Of a DNA stretch of 5,317 nt, positions 1-5,317 are shown one piece after another (position 1 is the first letter of the stretch; each line of letters opens with the position of its first letter). Both the position numbers and the translations under genes were made by a program. Below the pieces are notes generated by a model. That model was not told the DNA's origin, searched no databases, and saw nothing but the letters and a program-made list of their open reading frames with translations. This DNA is from Candidatus Sericytochromatia bacterium (GTDB lineage: Bacteria > Cyanobacteriota > Sericytochromatia > UBA7694 > JACMQJ01), in NCBI GenBank assembly GCA_014377055.1, contig JACMQJ010000341.1, positions 1 to 5,317 of the forward strand. Reading direction: 5' to 3'.

Positions 1-86
1 TAAAGAAATTAGAAATGAATTTAAATCGCTTTTATTATATTTAAAAACAAAACTTAAATAATAGTCTTCTTGCATTTTTAAATCCA
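1..86. other. Non-coding AT-rich edge, nothing recognised
   Basis: This stretch lies beyond the operon terminator. It is dominated by A/T runs, and I see no convincing reading frame, RNA gene or repeat on either strand. A gene could begin or end just outside the left edge. Confidence 0.5.
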
Positions 87-122
87 TAAAAAGAAAGGCT
101 CTGTATTCAAAGAATAAGAGCC
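87..122 (-). terminator. Rho-independent terminator of the three-gene operon
   Basis: GGCTCT (97-102) pairs with AGAGCC (117-122). After a single bulged G at 103, TATTC (104-108) pairs with GAATA (112-116), leaving an AAA loop. Read on the minus strand, the GC-rich stem base is followed by a T-rich run (complement of 87-96), the classic order for intrinsic termination of leftward transcription. It lies 24 bases after the stop codon of the last gene. On the plus strand the hairpin is followed by no T tract, so it acts in one direction. Confidence 0.87.
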
Positions 123-145
123 CATCATTATACAAAGGAGGATGT

Positions 146-877
146 TTATCCTTTTTGAAGCCCATCAGCGATTTGCTTTAATCTTTCAGGTGAAGGAACA
201 GGTACTTTATTAGTTTTAAAGTAATCAACTAATTTAGTAGTAAAGCCCTGAATACTCTTTCCTTGTTGTGGTACATTATCAGTTACAAATTTGCCTGAAC
301 TGATAACTGAGTTTACAGTACCAGCAGCTGAAAAGCCATATTTCATAGGATCTTTTGCAACAACATCTAAAAGTTCTGTAGCTTCTTTAACCAGGTTACC
401 TGCATCACCAACAGCACTTACATCAAGCATAGTTGCGCCACCTAGTTTTTCAAAAGCTGAAATTAATTCAGCATTAGATAAATTAAATTTGGTTTTTGAA
501 TCCACTTTTACTTTTTCTAATTCGGCAACAGCAGTTTTACCGGCACCTTCAACAAACTTTTTAATACCTTCCTGATCATTTGGCTTTTTCTTTAATTCAT
601 CAAGAGCTACTTTTAATCTTTCCGCACCTTCTTTATTGCCTGATGCTGATAGCATAACGATTGCAGCCTCAGAAAAAGTTATTGTTGCTTTACCAACACT
701 ATTAATTAACCTAACACCACCACTGCTTAATTTATCTAAATCTACAGCTTTACCACTATCGCTACTTTTTTTATCTTTGTCCTGATTTATAAAATCGAAC
801 GGACCAGCTATGGCAGGAGTATAACTAGCTGATACGGTAATCCCTGCAAGTAATGCTGATAATAAGATCTTTTTCAT
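146..877 (-). CDS. Secreted, helix-rich protein of unknown function (243 aa)
   Basis: I do not recognise this family. Residues 1-24 form a textbook Sec signal peptide: KK at the start, a hydrophobic core rich in L, A, I and V, and an AIA/G cleavage site. The mature chain of about 219 residues has no cysteine and no further membrane segment. It starts with a short charged, Lys/Asp/Ser-rich linker (about 31-50). The rest reads as amphipathic helices with frequent glycine breaks, so a soluble periplasmic or surface-bound helical bundle is likely. The ATG at 877 is preceded by AAAGGT about nine bases upstream, a usable ribosome binding site, and the signal peptide begins right at this methionine. 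It is the last gene of the operon, 72 bases after the FlgT-N-like gene, and ends 24 bases before the terminator. A role together with the two FlgT-like proteins is inferred from position only. Confidence 0.88.
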   Translation of the reverse strand: MKKILLSALLAGITVSASYTPAIAGPFDFINQDKDKKSSDSGKAVDLDKLSSGGVRLINSVGKATITFSEAAIVMLSASGNKEGAERLKVALDELKKKPNDQEGIKKFVEGAGKTAVAELEKVKVDSKTKFNLSNAELISAFEKLGGATMLDVSAVGDAGNLVKEATELLDVVAKDPMKYGFSAAGTVNSVISSGKFVTDNVPQQGKSIQGFTTKLVDYFKTNKVPVPSPERLKQIADGLQKG

Positions 878-917
878 TTTTTTTCTACCTTTTGATTAAA
901 ATATTTTGTATTAAGAC

Positions 918-935
918 ATTTCTGTTTTCAGAAAT
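918..935 (-). other. Perfect intergenic hairpin between operon genes 2 and 3
   Basis: ATTTCTG (918-924) and CAGAAAT (929-935) form a perfect 7-bp stem with a 4-base loop. On the minus-strand transcript the hairpin sits 14 bases after the stop of the FlgT-N-like gene and about 40 bases before the start of the last gene. No T tract follows directly, so it is not a normal terminator. It could stabilise the upstream message or tune expression of the last gene. A chance AT-rich palindrome cannot be ruled out. Confidence 0.4.
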
Positions 936-949
936 AGATATCTTTGAAA

Positions 950-2350
950 TCATTTTTGTGTGAATTTGAAGATTATTTTCCCTGCATCATCATCAGGGCC
1001 TTCAAATTCTTTTTCAGAAAATCCTTTTTCTTTACCTATTTGCTCAAGTAAAGCTTCACCTAATTCACTTTTTTGGCCTTTATACATTACATCCAGTAAT
1101 AAAGTATTTTCTTTTGGTGATGTCTGACTGGTTATCTGAGCAATTGCTTTTAGAGCTTTAAGAAATGGCATTTTCTGGCCTCTGGCACTTTTAACATTTC
1201 TTACTTCAATAGTAAATTTCATACCATTGTTTGATCTATCCTGCCATTTATCAATTGTCTGGCTTGCCATAGTTTTTGCACCAAGTATGGCAACTTTCTT
1301 GATTGACTGAGCACGGGCATTTTCCTGACTGCTGCTACTTGCACTCGCAGTATTTGAATATGAAGCAACTATATCACCTGAATTAACATCAATTATTTCT
1401 ACACCAACTTTTGAAGTAACAACATAACTGCCTGTATTTTCATTCATTCTGGAATCAATGACCTGAACTTCACCCCTTGCAATAAAATTCGCCCCTTCTT
1501 TTTCAGCTAATACTCTTACTTTTGCTCTATCGCTTATATCTATAGATGTTTGAGCCAGTGATACTGAATTAGCAATTTCCATTGCTTCATCAGTTGCTTT
1601 TAGATCAAAACCTTTTTCAAGGAATTCCTGTTTAAAAGAATCAACAATAGTTGCATCAGCACATTTTTTCCATACCGATTCGTCTATTTTTTGTATGCTA
1701 ACTTCTCTACTTACCTTTGATGATGTTTTTACAGCCATATTTGGATTAGTAGATGTTGCCCCTACATATGACCCTTCTGGTGTATCAATTGAATTAACCG
1801 CCTGAACCCCTTCGGAAGCCTGTGTACTAAGAGAATGATCTGTATTCTGGTTTAAATTAACTGTGGTTTTTATTCCTTTATTTTCCCAGGTGGTAAGGAC
1901 AAAAGCGATAGCTGGATTACCCATCTGAGTTTTTAATCTGCCTACCAGTTTCTTTAAATCTGCACCTATCTTATCAACAGCAACCTGAGCTTTTATTGTT
2001 ACTGTATATATTCCATCACTTTCAGTTTCATTAAGTATTTCATGCTCAGTTACATATCCTTCGGACCGGGTAAGTATTTCATCCTTTTTTGTTTCAAAAT
2101 CTTTTACTTCAGTCTGACTTTTTACCCAGACTCCCAGGCCCTTTTCAACAGCATTTCTAAATGCATCAGCTAATGCTTTTTTCTGTGCAGCAGCCTTATT
2201 ACCATCAATAGCTGCTTGCCCCTGAACTGTTATTGATTGATCCTGTGCAACTGCAATACTACTAAAAACATTATTACTGGTGATTACAGGTGATATAACA
2301 GTCATAGCACCTAATAATAATGACAGAGCCAATTTTTTTAATTTTTTCAT
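950..2350 (-). CDS. Secreted FlgT N-terminal-domain-like protein (466 aa)
   Basis: Signal peptide: residues 1 to about 35, a Lys-rich start, an L/A-rich core and an AVA/Q cleavage site. Residues about 38-135 match the pattern of the FlgT N-terminal/LPP20-like fold: a first strand (SITVQGQAAID), a helix rich in Ala and Lys with KKALADAFRNAV, then GYVTEHEIL and a strand ending VTIKAQVAVD. Around 146-152 a strand (PAIAFVL) opens a middle region. This is interrupted by an N/S/T/G-rich stretch (about 163-215) and resumes with a helix at 223-250 and EGANFIARGEVQVID near 285-299, as in FlgT-middle or CsgG-like periplasmic domains. Residues 378-466 form another small alpha/beta domain. Only C230 is a cysteine. 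The start is supported by AAAGGA nine bases upstream, and the stop of the previous gene overlaps by one base (TAATG), which suggests translational coupling. FlgT of Vibrio (H-ring) is the named relative. A flagellar role here is unproven. Confidence 0.88.
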   Translation of the reverse strand: MKKLKKLALSLLLGAMTVISPVITSNNVFSSIAVAQDQSITVQGQAAIDGNKAAAQKKALADAFRNAVEKGLGVWVKSQTEVKDFETKKDEILTRSEGYVTEHEILNETESDGIYTVTIKAQVAVDKIGADLKKLVGRLKTQMGNPAIAFVLTTWENKGIKTTVNLNQNTDHSLSTQASEGVQAVNSIDTPEGSYVGATSTNPNMAVKTSSKVSREVSIQKIDESVWKKCADATIVDSFKQEFLEKGFDLKATDEAMEIANSVSLAQTSIDISDRAKVRVLAEKEGANFIARGEVQVIDSRMNENTGSYVVTSKVGVEIIDVNSGDIVASYSNTASASSSSQENARAQSIKKVAILGAKTMASQTIDKWQDRSNNGMKFTIEVRNVKSARGQKMPFLKALKAIAQITSQTSPKENTLLLDVMYKGQKSELGEALLEQIGKEKGFSEKEFEGPDDDAGKIIFKFTQK

Positions 2351-3675
2351 TAATCAATTTCCTTTGCTGATTTTGCTGTTAGCTGATGCAATAAGTCAAA
2401 TACTTCTGTTTTTTCTTCAAAACTCTGTGTACCAACTATAATACTTTTTGTTGAAATGGTATCAAACTCCTTGGAGTACTTCTTTTCAGGAATTTCTACA
2501 TTCATCCATAATTTAAAAATCCAGTTTTCATTGATATTATTACTTTCTTCTTCAATTTTTTTATCAGAAAGCCCTGTTAAATCAAGGATAACCCTGTACT
2601 TAGGTTTAGCTACCTCAAAAAGATGTTCCTGCCCATCTTTGATAAAAACAGCAAAACTTTGTTCGTTTGAAGCTTCAACCCAGGTATTGCCAATTTTTGA
2701 AGGTAAAACTACTTTACCACCACGTTCTGATAGATAATCGGAAAACCATTGACTTGCCTGCGGACCAATTGAATTTTCATCAAACCATTTTTTACATTTT
2801 TCAGAAGATATTTTAAAACCAACAACCTGATATGTTTCACTGGAAGTACCTTTGATGTTGCTTGCTTCAATATCTGTTCCTTCTTTTAATTTATCAAAGT
2901 TAGCTGCTGTAATAATAGTTGCTTCATTTAAACTAATATTTTCAACTTTACCTCTGGTAACAAGATTTCCTGATTGTACAAACTTAACTGTCTGGCCCAT
3001 GATAAGACCATTTGCTGAACCTATATCAATTACAGCCTTATTATCGGCTATCTTTTTAATTTTCCCGGACAAATTATCTATAGAGATTTTTTTCAATCTT
3101 TCAGCTAAGACATTCTCCAGAGTAGAATTTGCCACTTTTACAAACATAGTATCAGATTCTTCCTGCGACATACCATCTTTACCAGAAACATTTATTGAAT
3201 AACCTACTACCGGTAAAGAAAAAACAATCGAATTCTTTTTACCTTTATTACCCGGTTCATCAACTGTTTGATATAGAATTGCTACCATGCCAACATTAAC
3301 GTAGGTCTTATTTATTTTTGTACCTGAATCAGGGCTTTCAAAAGTTTCATTATTAATATCATCTCGTGTCATCACCAGTGCTAGAGAATAAACATCGTTA
3401 GTATCTAATTTTACTGCATCACTATCTGTTTCAAAGGTAAGTTTGAAAGGCAGTTTTCCTTCACTCATCAATTTTTCCAGTGTATTTCTAAAACCTGTTA
3501 CTATTTTTTTCTGATTTCTTTTATAATTTTGAAAACTGTTTATATCGCCATTCTTGCCTGAAGTATAGATACCACCGTATCCCACCAGACTTTCCTGTGA
3601 ATAGGAAGGATAAATAAGTGATATATTTACCAGTAAAGGTAAACATGACATTAGTAATTTGTTTTTATATTTCAT
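2350..3675 (-). CDS. Secreted protein with FlgT C-terminal-like domain (441 aa)
   Basis: Residues 1-26 look like a signal peptide (KYKNK, hydrophobic core, SYS/Q). Residues about 27-195 are an alpha/beta region I cannot name, starting with a Gly/Tyr-rich segment and continuing with the strands VYSLALVMT and VGMVAILYQ. Residues about 203-272 resemble the small beta-barrel FlgT C-terminal domain: SGKIKKIADNKAVIDIGS, NGLIMGQTVKFV, a turn, TRGKVENISLNEATI, then EGTDIE. This is the usual pattern of G-x-V-x-x-V, a Gly-rich turn and a final G-D-like step. Residues 280-441 form a further unassigned domain. C294 is the only cysteine in the mature chain. It is the first gene of the operon, and its TAA overlaps the ATG of the next gene. 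No clear Shine-Dalgarno sequence precedes the ATG at 3675, so the start rests on the signal peptide. Function inferred: periplasmic partner of the downstream FlgT-N-like protein. Confidence 0.87.
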   Translation of the reverse strand: MKYKNKLLMSCLPLLVNISLIYPSYSQESLVGYGGIYTSGKNGDINSFQNYKRNQKKIVTGFRNTLEKLMSEGKLPFKLTFETDSDAVKLDTNDVYSLALVMTRDDINNETFESPDSGTKINKTYVNVGMVAILYQTVDEPGNKGKKNSIVFSLPVVGYSINVSGKDGMSQEESDTMFVKVANSTLENVLAERLKKISIDNLSGKIKKIADNKAVIDIGSANGLIMGQTVKFVQSGNLVTRGKVENISLNEATIITAANFDKLKEGTDIEASNIKGTSSETYQVVGFKISSEKCKKWFDENSIGPQASQWFSDYLSERGGKVVLPSKIGNTWVEASNEQSFAVFIKDGQEHLFEVAKPKYRVILDLTGLSDKKIEEESNNINENWIFKLWMNVEIPEKKYSKEFDTISTKSIIVGTQSFEEKTEVFDLLHQLTAKSAKEID

Positions 3676-3800
3676 TATTTAAAACCAGTATTAATTGTTT
3701 TATGCCAACTATTAAAATCTAAAATTTAGTTTGTTCCTGTATAATAAACGAAAAGTGAATTGATATTTATTTATTCACACACATTCACATTCTCACATTA
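3676..3800 (-). promoter_or_regulatory. Upstream region of the secreted-protein operon, candidate promoter and operator motifs
   Basis: This non-coding stretch must hold the operon promoter if the operon starts at 3675. On the minus strand TTGGCA (3708-3703) resembles a -35 box, with TTTAA-like sequence about 18 bases later close to the start codon. TATTAT (3746-3741) is an alternative -10 without a good -35. The DNA is so A/T-rich that such matches are expected by chance. Also present are GTGAAT (3755-3760) and ATTCAC (3773-3778), an inverted pair 12 bases apart, and two ATTCACA copies at 3773 and 3783, one helical turn apart. I cannot choose the transcription start from sequence alone. Confidence 0.3.
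3771..3797 (+). repeat. Short ATTCACA direct repeats, including a DnaA-box-like 9-mer
   Basis: TTATTCACA at 3771-3779 fits the DnaA box pattern TTATNCACA. It is followed by a second ATTCACA at 3783-3789, ten bases after the first, and a degenerate ATTCTCACA at 3789-3797. The cluster lies in the only sizeable intergenic region of the window, upstream of the operon. It could be a DnaA or other regulator site. Three short copies in AT-rich DNA are weak evidence. Confidence 0.35.
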
Positions 3801-3816
3801 AAAAATTATTTTTTAA
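3798..3816. repeat. A/T palindrome, 8-bp arms
   Basis: TTAAAAAA (3798-3805) and TTTTTTAA (3809-3816) are perfect inverted arms around TTA. This could be a weak terminator stem, or a bent A-tract upstream of the operon promoter. With no G or C in the stem it would be thermally unstable. Confidence 0.3.
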
Positions 3817-3849
3817 CAGGTAATTTTTTCAATATTATCAAAGGAGTGA

Positions 3850-3867
3850 CTATAAATGATTTTATAG
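3850..3867 (-). other. AT-rich hairpin after the cREC-like gene
   Basis: CTATAAA (3850-3856) pairs with TTTATAG (3861-3867) around a 4-base loop. It begins seven bases after the stop codon of the cREC-like gene on the minus strand. No T tract follows it directly, so it is at best a weak terminator or an mRNA 3' end structure for the two genes to the right. Confidence 0.3.
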
Positions 3868-3873
3868 AACTAA

Positions 3874-4248
3874 TTATTTAAATATTTCAAGAATATTTTG
3901 TTTTCCAGCAGGATTCATTGAATGACATAAAATTTCTGGTACAGAAAATTCATTCTCTTCAGAAAAATCCTTTAGCCATAGAGCACAGTGATATCCTGTC
4001 TTAATTTCAAACCTATGATAAGGAATTGGATTTTGTAGATGGTTATAGTGTTCTCTGTCCAGATCATGATCAAATTATATCAGAGTAGGCATTTCTCTTA
4101 TACCTTGTTTGACATGATTAAAATATTGTATAAAAGTAGCAAAGTCTGTTACTGTATCGCATTTGCCATGCATATATAATTCTACTTCTGATAAATACTC
4201 ATAACAATCTTTAGGTATCCGATAATCATCTAAAAATAATATAGGCAT
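3874..4248 (-). pseudogene. cREC-like (cyclic-phosphate processing receiver domain) gene broken by an in-frame TAA
   Basis: One reading frame of 125 codons runs from ATG at 4248 to TAA at 3874, but codon 58 is TAA (4077-4075). The halves join into one recognisable small protein: MPILFLDDYRIP at the start (the LDD-x-R-x-P motif), then FDHDLD immediately after the stop, and CHSMNPAGKQNI near the end. This is the pattern of the receiver-derived family known as the cyclic-phosphate processing receiver domain, whose acidic residues resemble the metal site of response regulators. The family is predicted, not proven, to act on cyclic phosphates in RNA or nucleotide metabolism. No frameshift is present, and homologs have a sense codon before FDHDL, so a single base change explains the break. 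TAA and TGA both end neighbouring genes, arguing against recoding. No reinitiation ATG lies near the second half. It starts 11 bases after the TPR-like gene, suggesting co-transcription. A sequencing error is the main alternative. Confidence 0.75.
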
Positions 4249-4259
4249 AATTATTTACT

Positions 4260-4844
4260 TTAAAAAATTACTACTTTTGCTAATCTTTCCTGAAGAATAC
4301 TTTTTTCAGTTATATAGCATAAATCCTCAAGAATAAATTGATGTTCTTTAATTTCCATACCGAAAAGCTCTAATAATAATGAACTCTGATTTATCACTTC
4401 GATTACCATAAAAGCTTCAACTTTAAGATTATAGTAAAAGTCATGTGCTTTTTCAATATACTGATTATCATCAGATAATAAATATAAATATAGTAAAGTG
4501 ATATAAGATTCAGCCCTGTAATATCCTTTTTCAAAATTTTCTAGGGCCATATTCAGATAATTAAAAGCTTGATCATTTTCATTTTTTAAATAAAAGTATT
4601 TAGCCATATTTAAAAGACAGACACCATATGGGCCATAATCGTTCCTAGGTAAGTCATTTGCTTTAGTTATAAAATTAAATAGTTCAGTTTCGATATTTTG
4701 ATTACCAATACTCTCAGCTAAGAGATAACTAAGATTCCTATAAACATAGATTTTATTACCGGAATCATCTGTGTCGTTTTCAAATTCTTTTTGCTGATAT
4801 TTTTCGATTATATCTATAGCTTTGGAGGCTTTGCAACCGTACAC
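4260..4844 (-). CDS. TPR-like helical repeat protein, probably lacking its true N-terminus
   Basis: The reading frame of 194 codons is closed by TAA at 4260-4262. Residues about 72-106 fit a tetratricopeptide repeat: CLLNMAKYFYLKNENDQAF, then NMALENF, with the small and aromatic residues of helices A and B in place. The following segments (112-145) look like a further degenerate repeat. The opening KAIDIIEKYQQ looks like the second helix of an earlier repeat. No signal peptide is visible, so the product is likely cytoplasmic, and TPRs usually bind other proteins. The only starts near the beginning are GTG at 4844 or upstream non-ATG codons. There is no ribosome binding site there, and a TGA lies at 4862-4860, so I think the gene was cut about here. 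The first in-frame ATG is residue 80, inside the repeat. It appears to be co-transcribed with the cREC-like gene. The partner and function are unknown. Confidence 0.65.
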   Translation of the reverse strand: MYGCKASKAIDIIEKYQQKEFENDTDDSGNKIYVYRNLSYLLAESIGNQNIETELFNFITKANDLPRNDYGPYGVCLLNMAKYFYLKNENDQAFNYLNMALENFEKGYYRAESYITLLYLYLLSDDNQYIEKAHDFYYNLKVEAFMVIEVINQSSLLLELFGMEIKEHQFILEDLCYITEKSILQERLAKVVIF

Positions 4845-5317
4845 AAGGTAGACTCTGACTCAGGGCTCCACTTTCATGAGTTTATTAAGGGGGAGAACGC
4901 AGAACACCTGATTAATAATGTCAAACCTGAGCACGACAAAGCTTTTAGTAAAGACTACGATAAGCACTTTTCTGTAGAAGACCCGAACCCTCACGAGGCA
5001 CATTATCTTAATGCGGTTACTGCTCCTATGGCTAAAACTGTGGAACATCTGCAGACAAACGGATTTCCTCATACTTGGGATTATGCCAAGCCTGATAATA
5101 TTATAATCAACCATAACCAAGGACATATTAAGGATATTAGAAGTATTGATTTACAGGGTAGTAAAAGAGAACACTCTGCCATAGAGGATTACGGGTCTCG
5201 TATAGAAAACCCTTATGCACAATTCCAAAGTAGGAAAGGCCAAGAGATAAGAACACCTGCGACTAGAGAAGAGAGAAAGAAAGGAGCTGCTCGTATGATA
5301 GAAGAAGCTAAGAATAA
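4824..5317 (+). CDS. Protein-kinase-like domain, 5'-truncated at a junction and running off the right edge
   Basis: The plus-strand frame with codons starting at multiples of 3 has no stop from 4722 to the window end. The part that looks like protein starts near 4824. Numbering from there, GGFATVHKV (1-9) and a Gly at 14 look like a kinase glycine-rich loop, and EFIKG (19-23) could hold the beta-3 ATP-binding lysine (K22). HTWDYAKPDNIIIN (83-96) resembles a catalytic loop of the HRDLKPEN type with one extra residue (D86, K89, N92). IKDIRSIDLQG (102-112) sits where a DFG-type metal-binding Asp (D109) would be. The tail (about 137-164) is basic and charged. There is no plausible start codon or ribosome binding site: the first in-frame ATG is residue 69. 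The frame upstream of 4824 is antisense to the TPR-like gene and reads as filler. Base composition appears richer in G and C than to the left. Kinase assignment is from motifs alone, and an aminoglycoside-phosphotransferase-like fold is an alternative. Confidence 0.6.

Noticed and set aside
132..217. AAAGGAGG followed by ATG at 142 on the plus strand
   Set aside because: The Shine-Dalgarno-like sequence touches the ATG with no spacing. The frame is only about 24 codons and overlaps the end of a real gene.
291..575. Plus-strand frame of 94 codons inside the unknown secreted gene
   Set aside because: Antisense to a gene with a clean signal peptide and ribosome binding site. It has no ribosome binding site of its own and a Ser/Thr/Pro-rich shadow composition.
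2456..2737. Plus-strand frame of 93 codons
   Set aside because: Lies wholly antisense to the FlgT-C-like gene and reads as a shadow with no recognisable motif.
2852..3202. Plus-strand frame of 116 codons with hydrophobic stretches
   Set aside because: Antisense to the FlgT-C-like barrel. The hydrophobic runs mirror Lys- and Asn-rich codons of the real gene.
3637..3651. LLMSC in the leader of the FlgT-C-like protein as a lipobox
   Set aside because: The cysteine is residue 11, too early for a lipoprotein signal peptide, and Met at -2 is atypical. The SYS/Q site at 26 fits better.
3740..3745. Perfect TATAAT on the plus strand
   Set aside because: No -35 partner at 17 bases and no plus-strand gene for about 1 kb downstream. 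Expected by chance in such AT-rich DNA.
3840..3866. AAAGGAG then ATG on the plus strand at 3856
   Set aside because: The frame stops after three codons (ATG ATT TTA TAG).
4860..5126. Minus-strand frame of 88 codons
   Set aside because: Antisense to the kinase-like motifs. The product is rich in Val, Arg, Phe and Cys with no recognisable domain.
1..5317. CRISPR array, tRNA, rRNA or insertion sequence
   Set aside because: I saw no regularly spaced repeats of suitable length, no tRNA-like cloverleaf, no rRNA signature and no transposase or terminal inverted repeats.

Overview
The window looks like AT-rich DNA from a Gram-negative-type bacterium. The evidence is three consecutive genes that each encode a Sec signal peptide, two of them with FlgT-like periplasmic domains, plus short intergenic gaps and a Rho-independent terminator. 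I cannot fix the lineage. An AT-rich diderm such as the Gastranaerophilales/Melainabacteria group is only a guess.

Layout. Positions 87-122 hold a strong terminator that reads leftwards. It closes a minus-strand operon of three secreted-protein genes, transcribed right to left: a FlgT C-terminal-domain-like protein (3675-2350), a FlgT N-terminal-domain-like protein (2350-950, overlapping the previous stop by one base as TAATG), and a helical secreted protein I do not recognise (877-146). Upstream of the operon, about 200 bases of very AT-rich non-coding DNA (3676-3873) carry periodic ATTCACA motifs and AT palindromes. Further right, still on the minus strand, are a small cyclic-phosphate-processing-receiver-like (cREC) gene with an in-frame TAA in the middle (4248-3874), and a TPR-like gene (4844-4260) that seems to lack its true start. 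From about 4824 to the right edge the plus strand is open without a stop. It reads as a protein-kinase-like domain that begins abruptly at the glycine-rich loop and runs off the window.

How it may work. The left operon probably makes a set of periplasmic or outer-membrane-associated proteins. In Vibrio, FlgT carries N, middle and C domains in one chain and forms the H-ring of the sodium-driven flagellar motor. Here the N-like and C-like parts sit in adjacent genes, each joined to extra sequence. No other flagellar gene is visible, so a flagellar role is not shown. The right part is a damaged or recombined area: a nonsense codon in the cREC gene, and two divergent reading frames that both lack 5' ends and meet at about 4824-4850 with no room for promoters. 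The base composition also appears to change there. That point is either a real rearrangement junction or an assembly chimera, and it should be resolved before anything is built on the right end.
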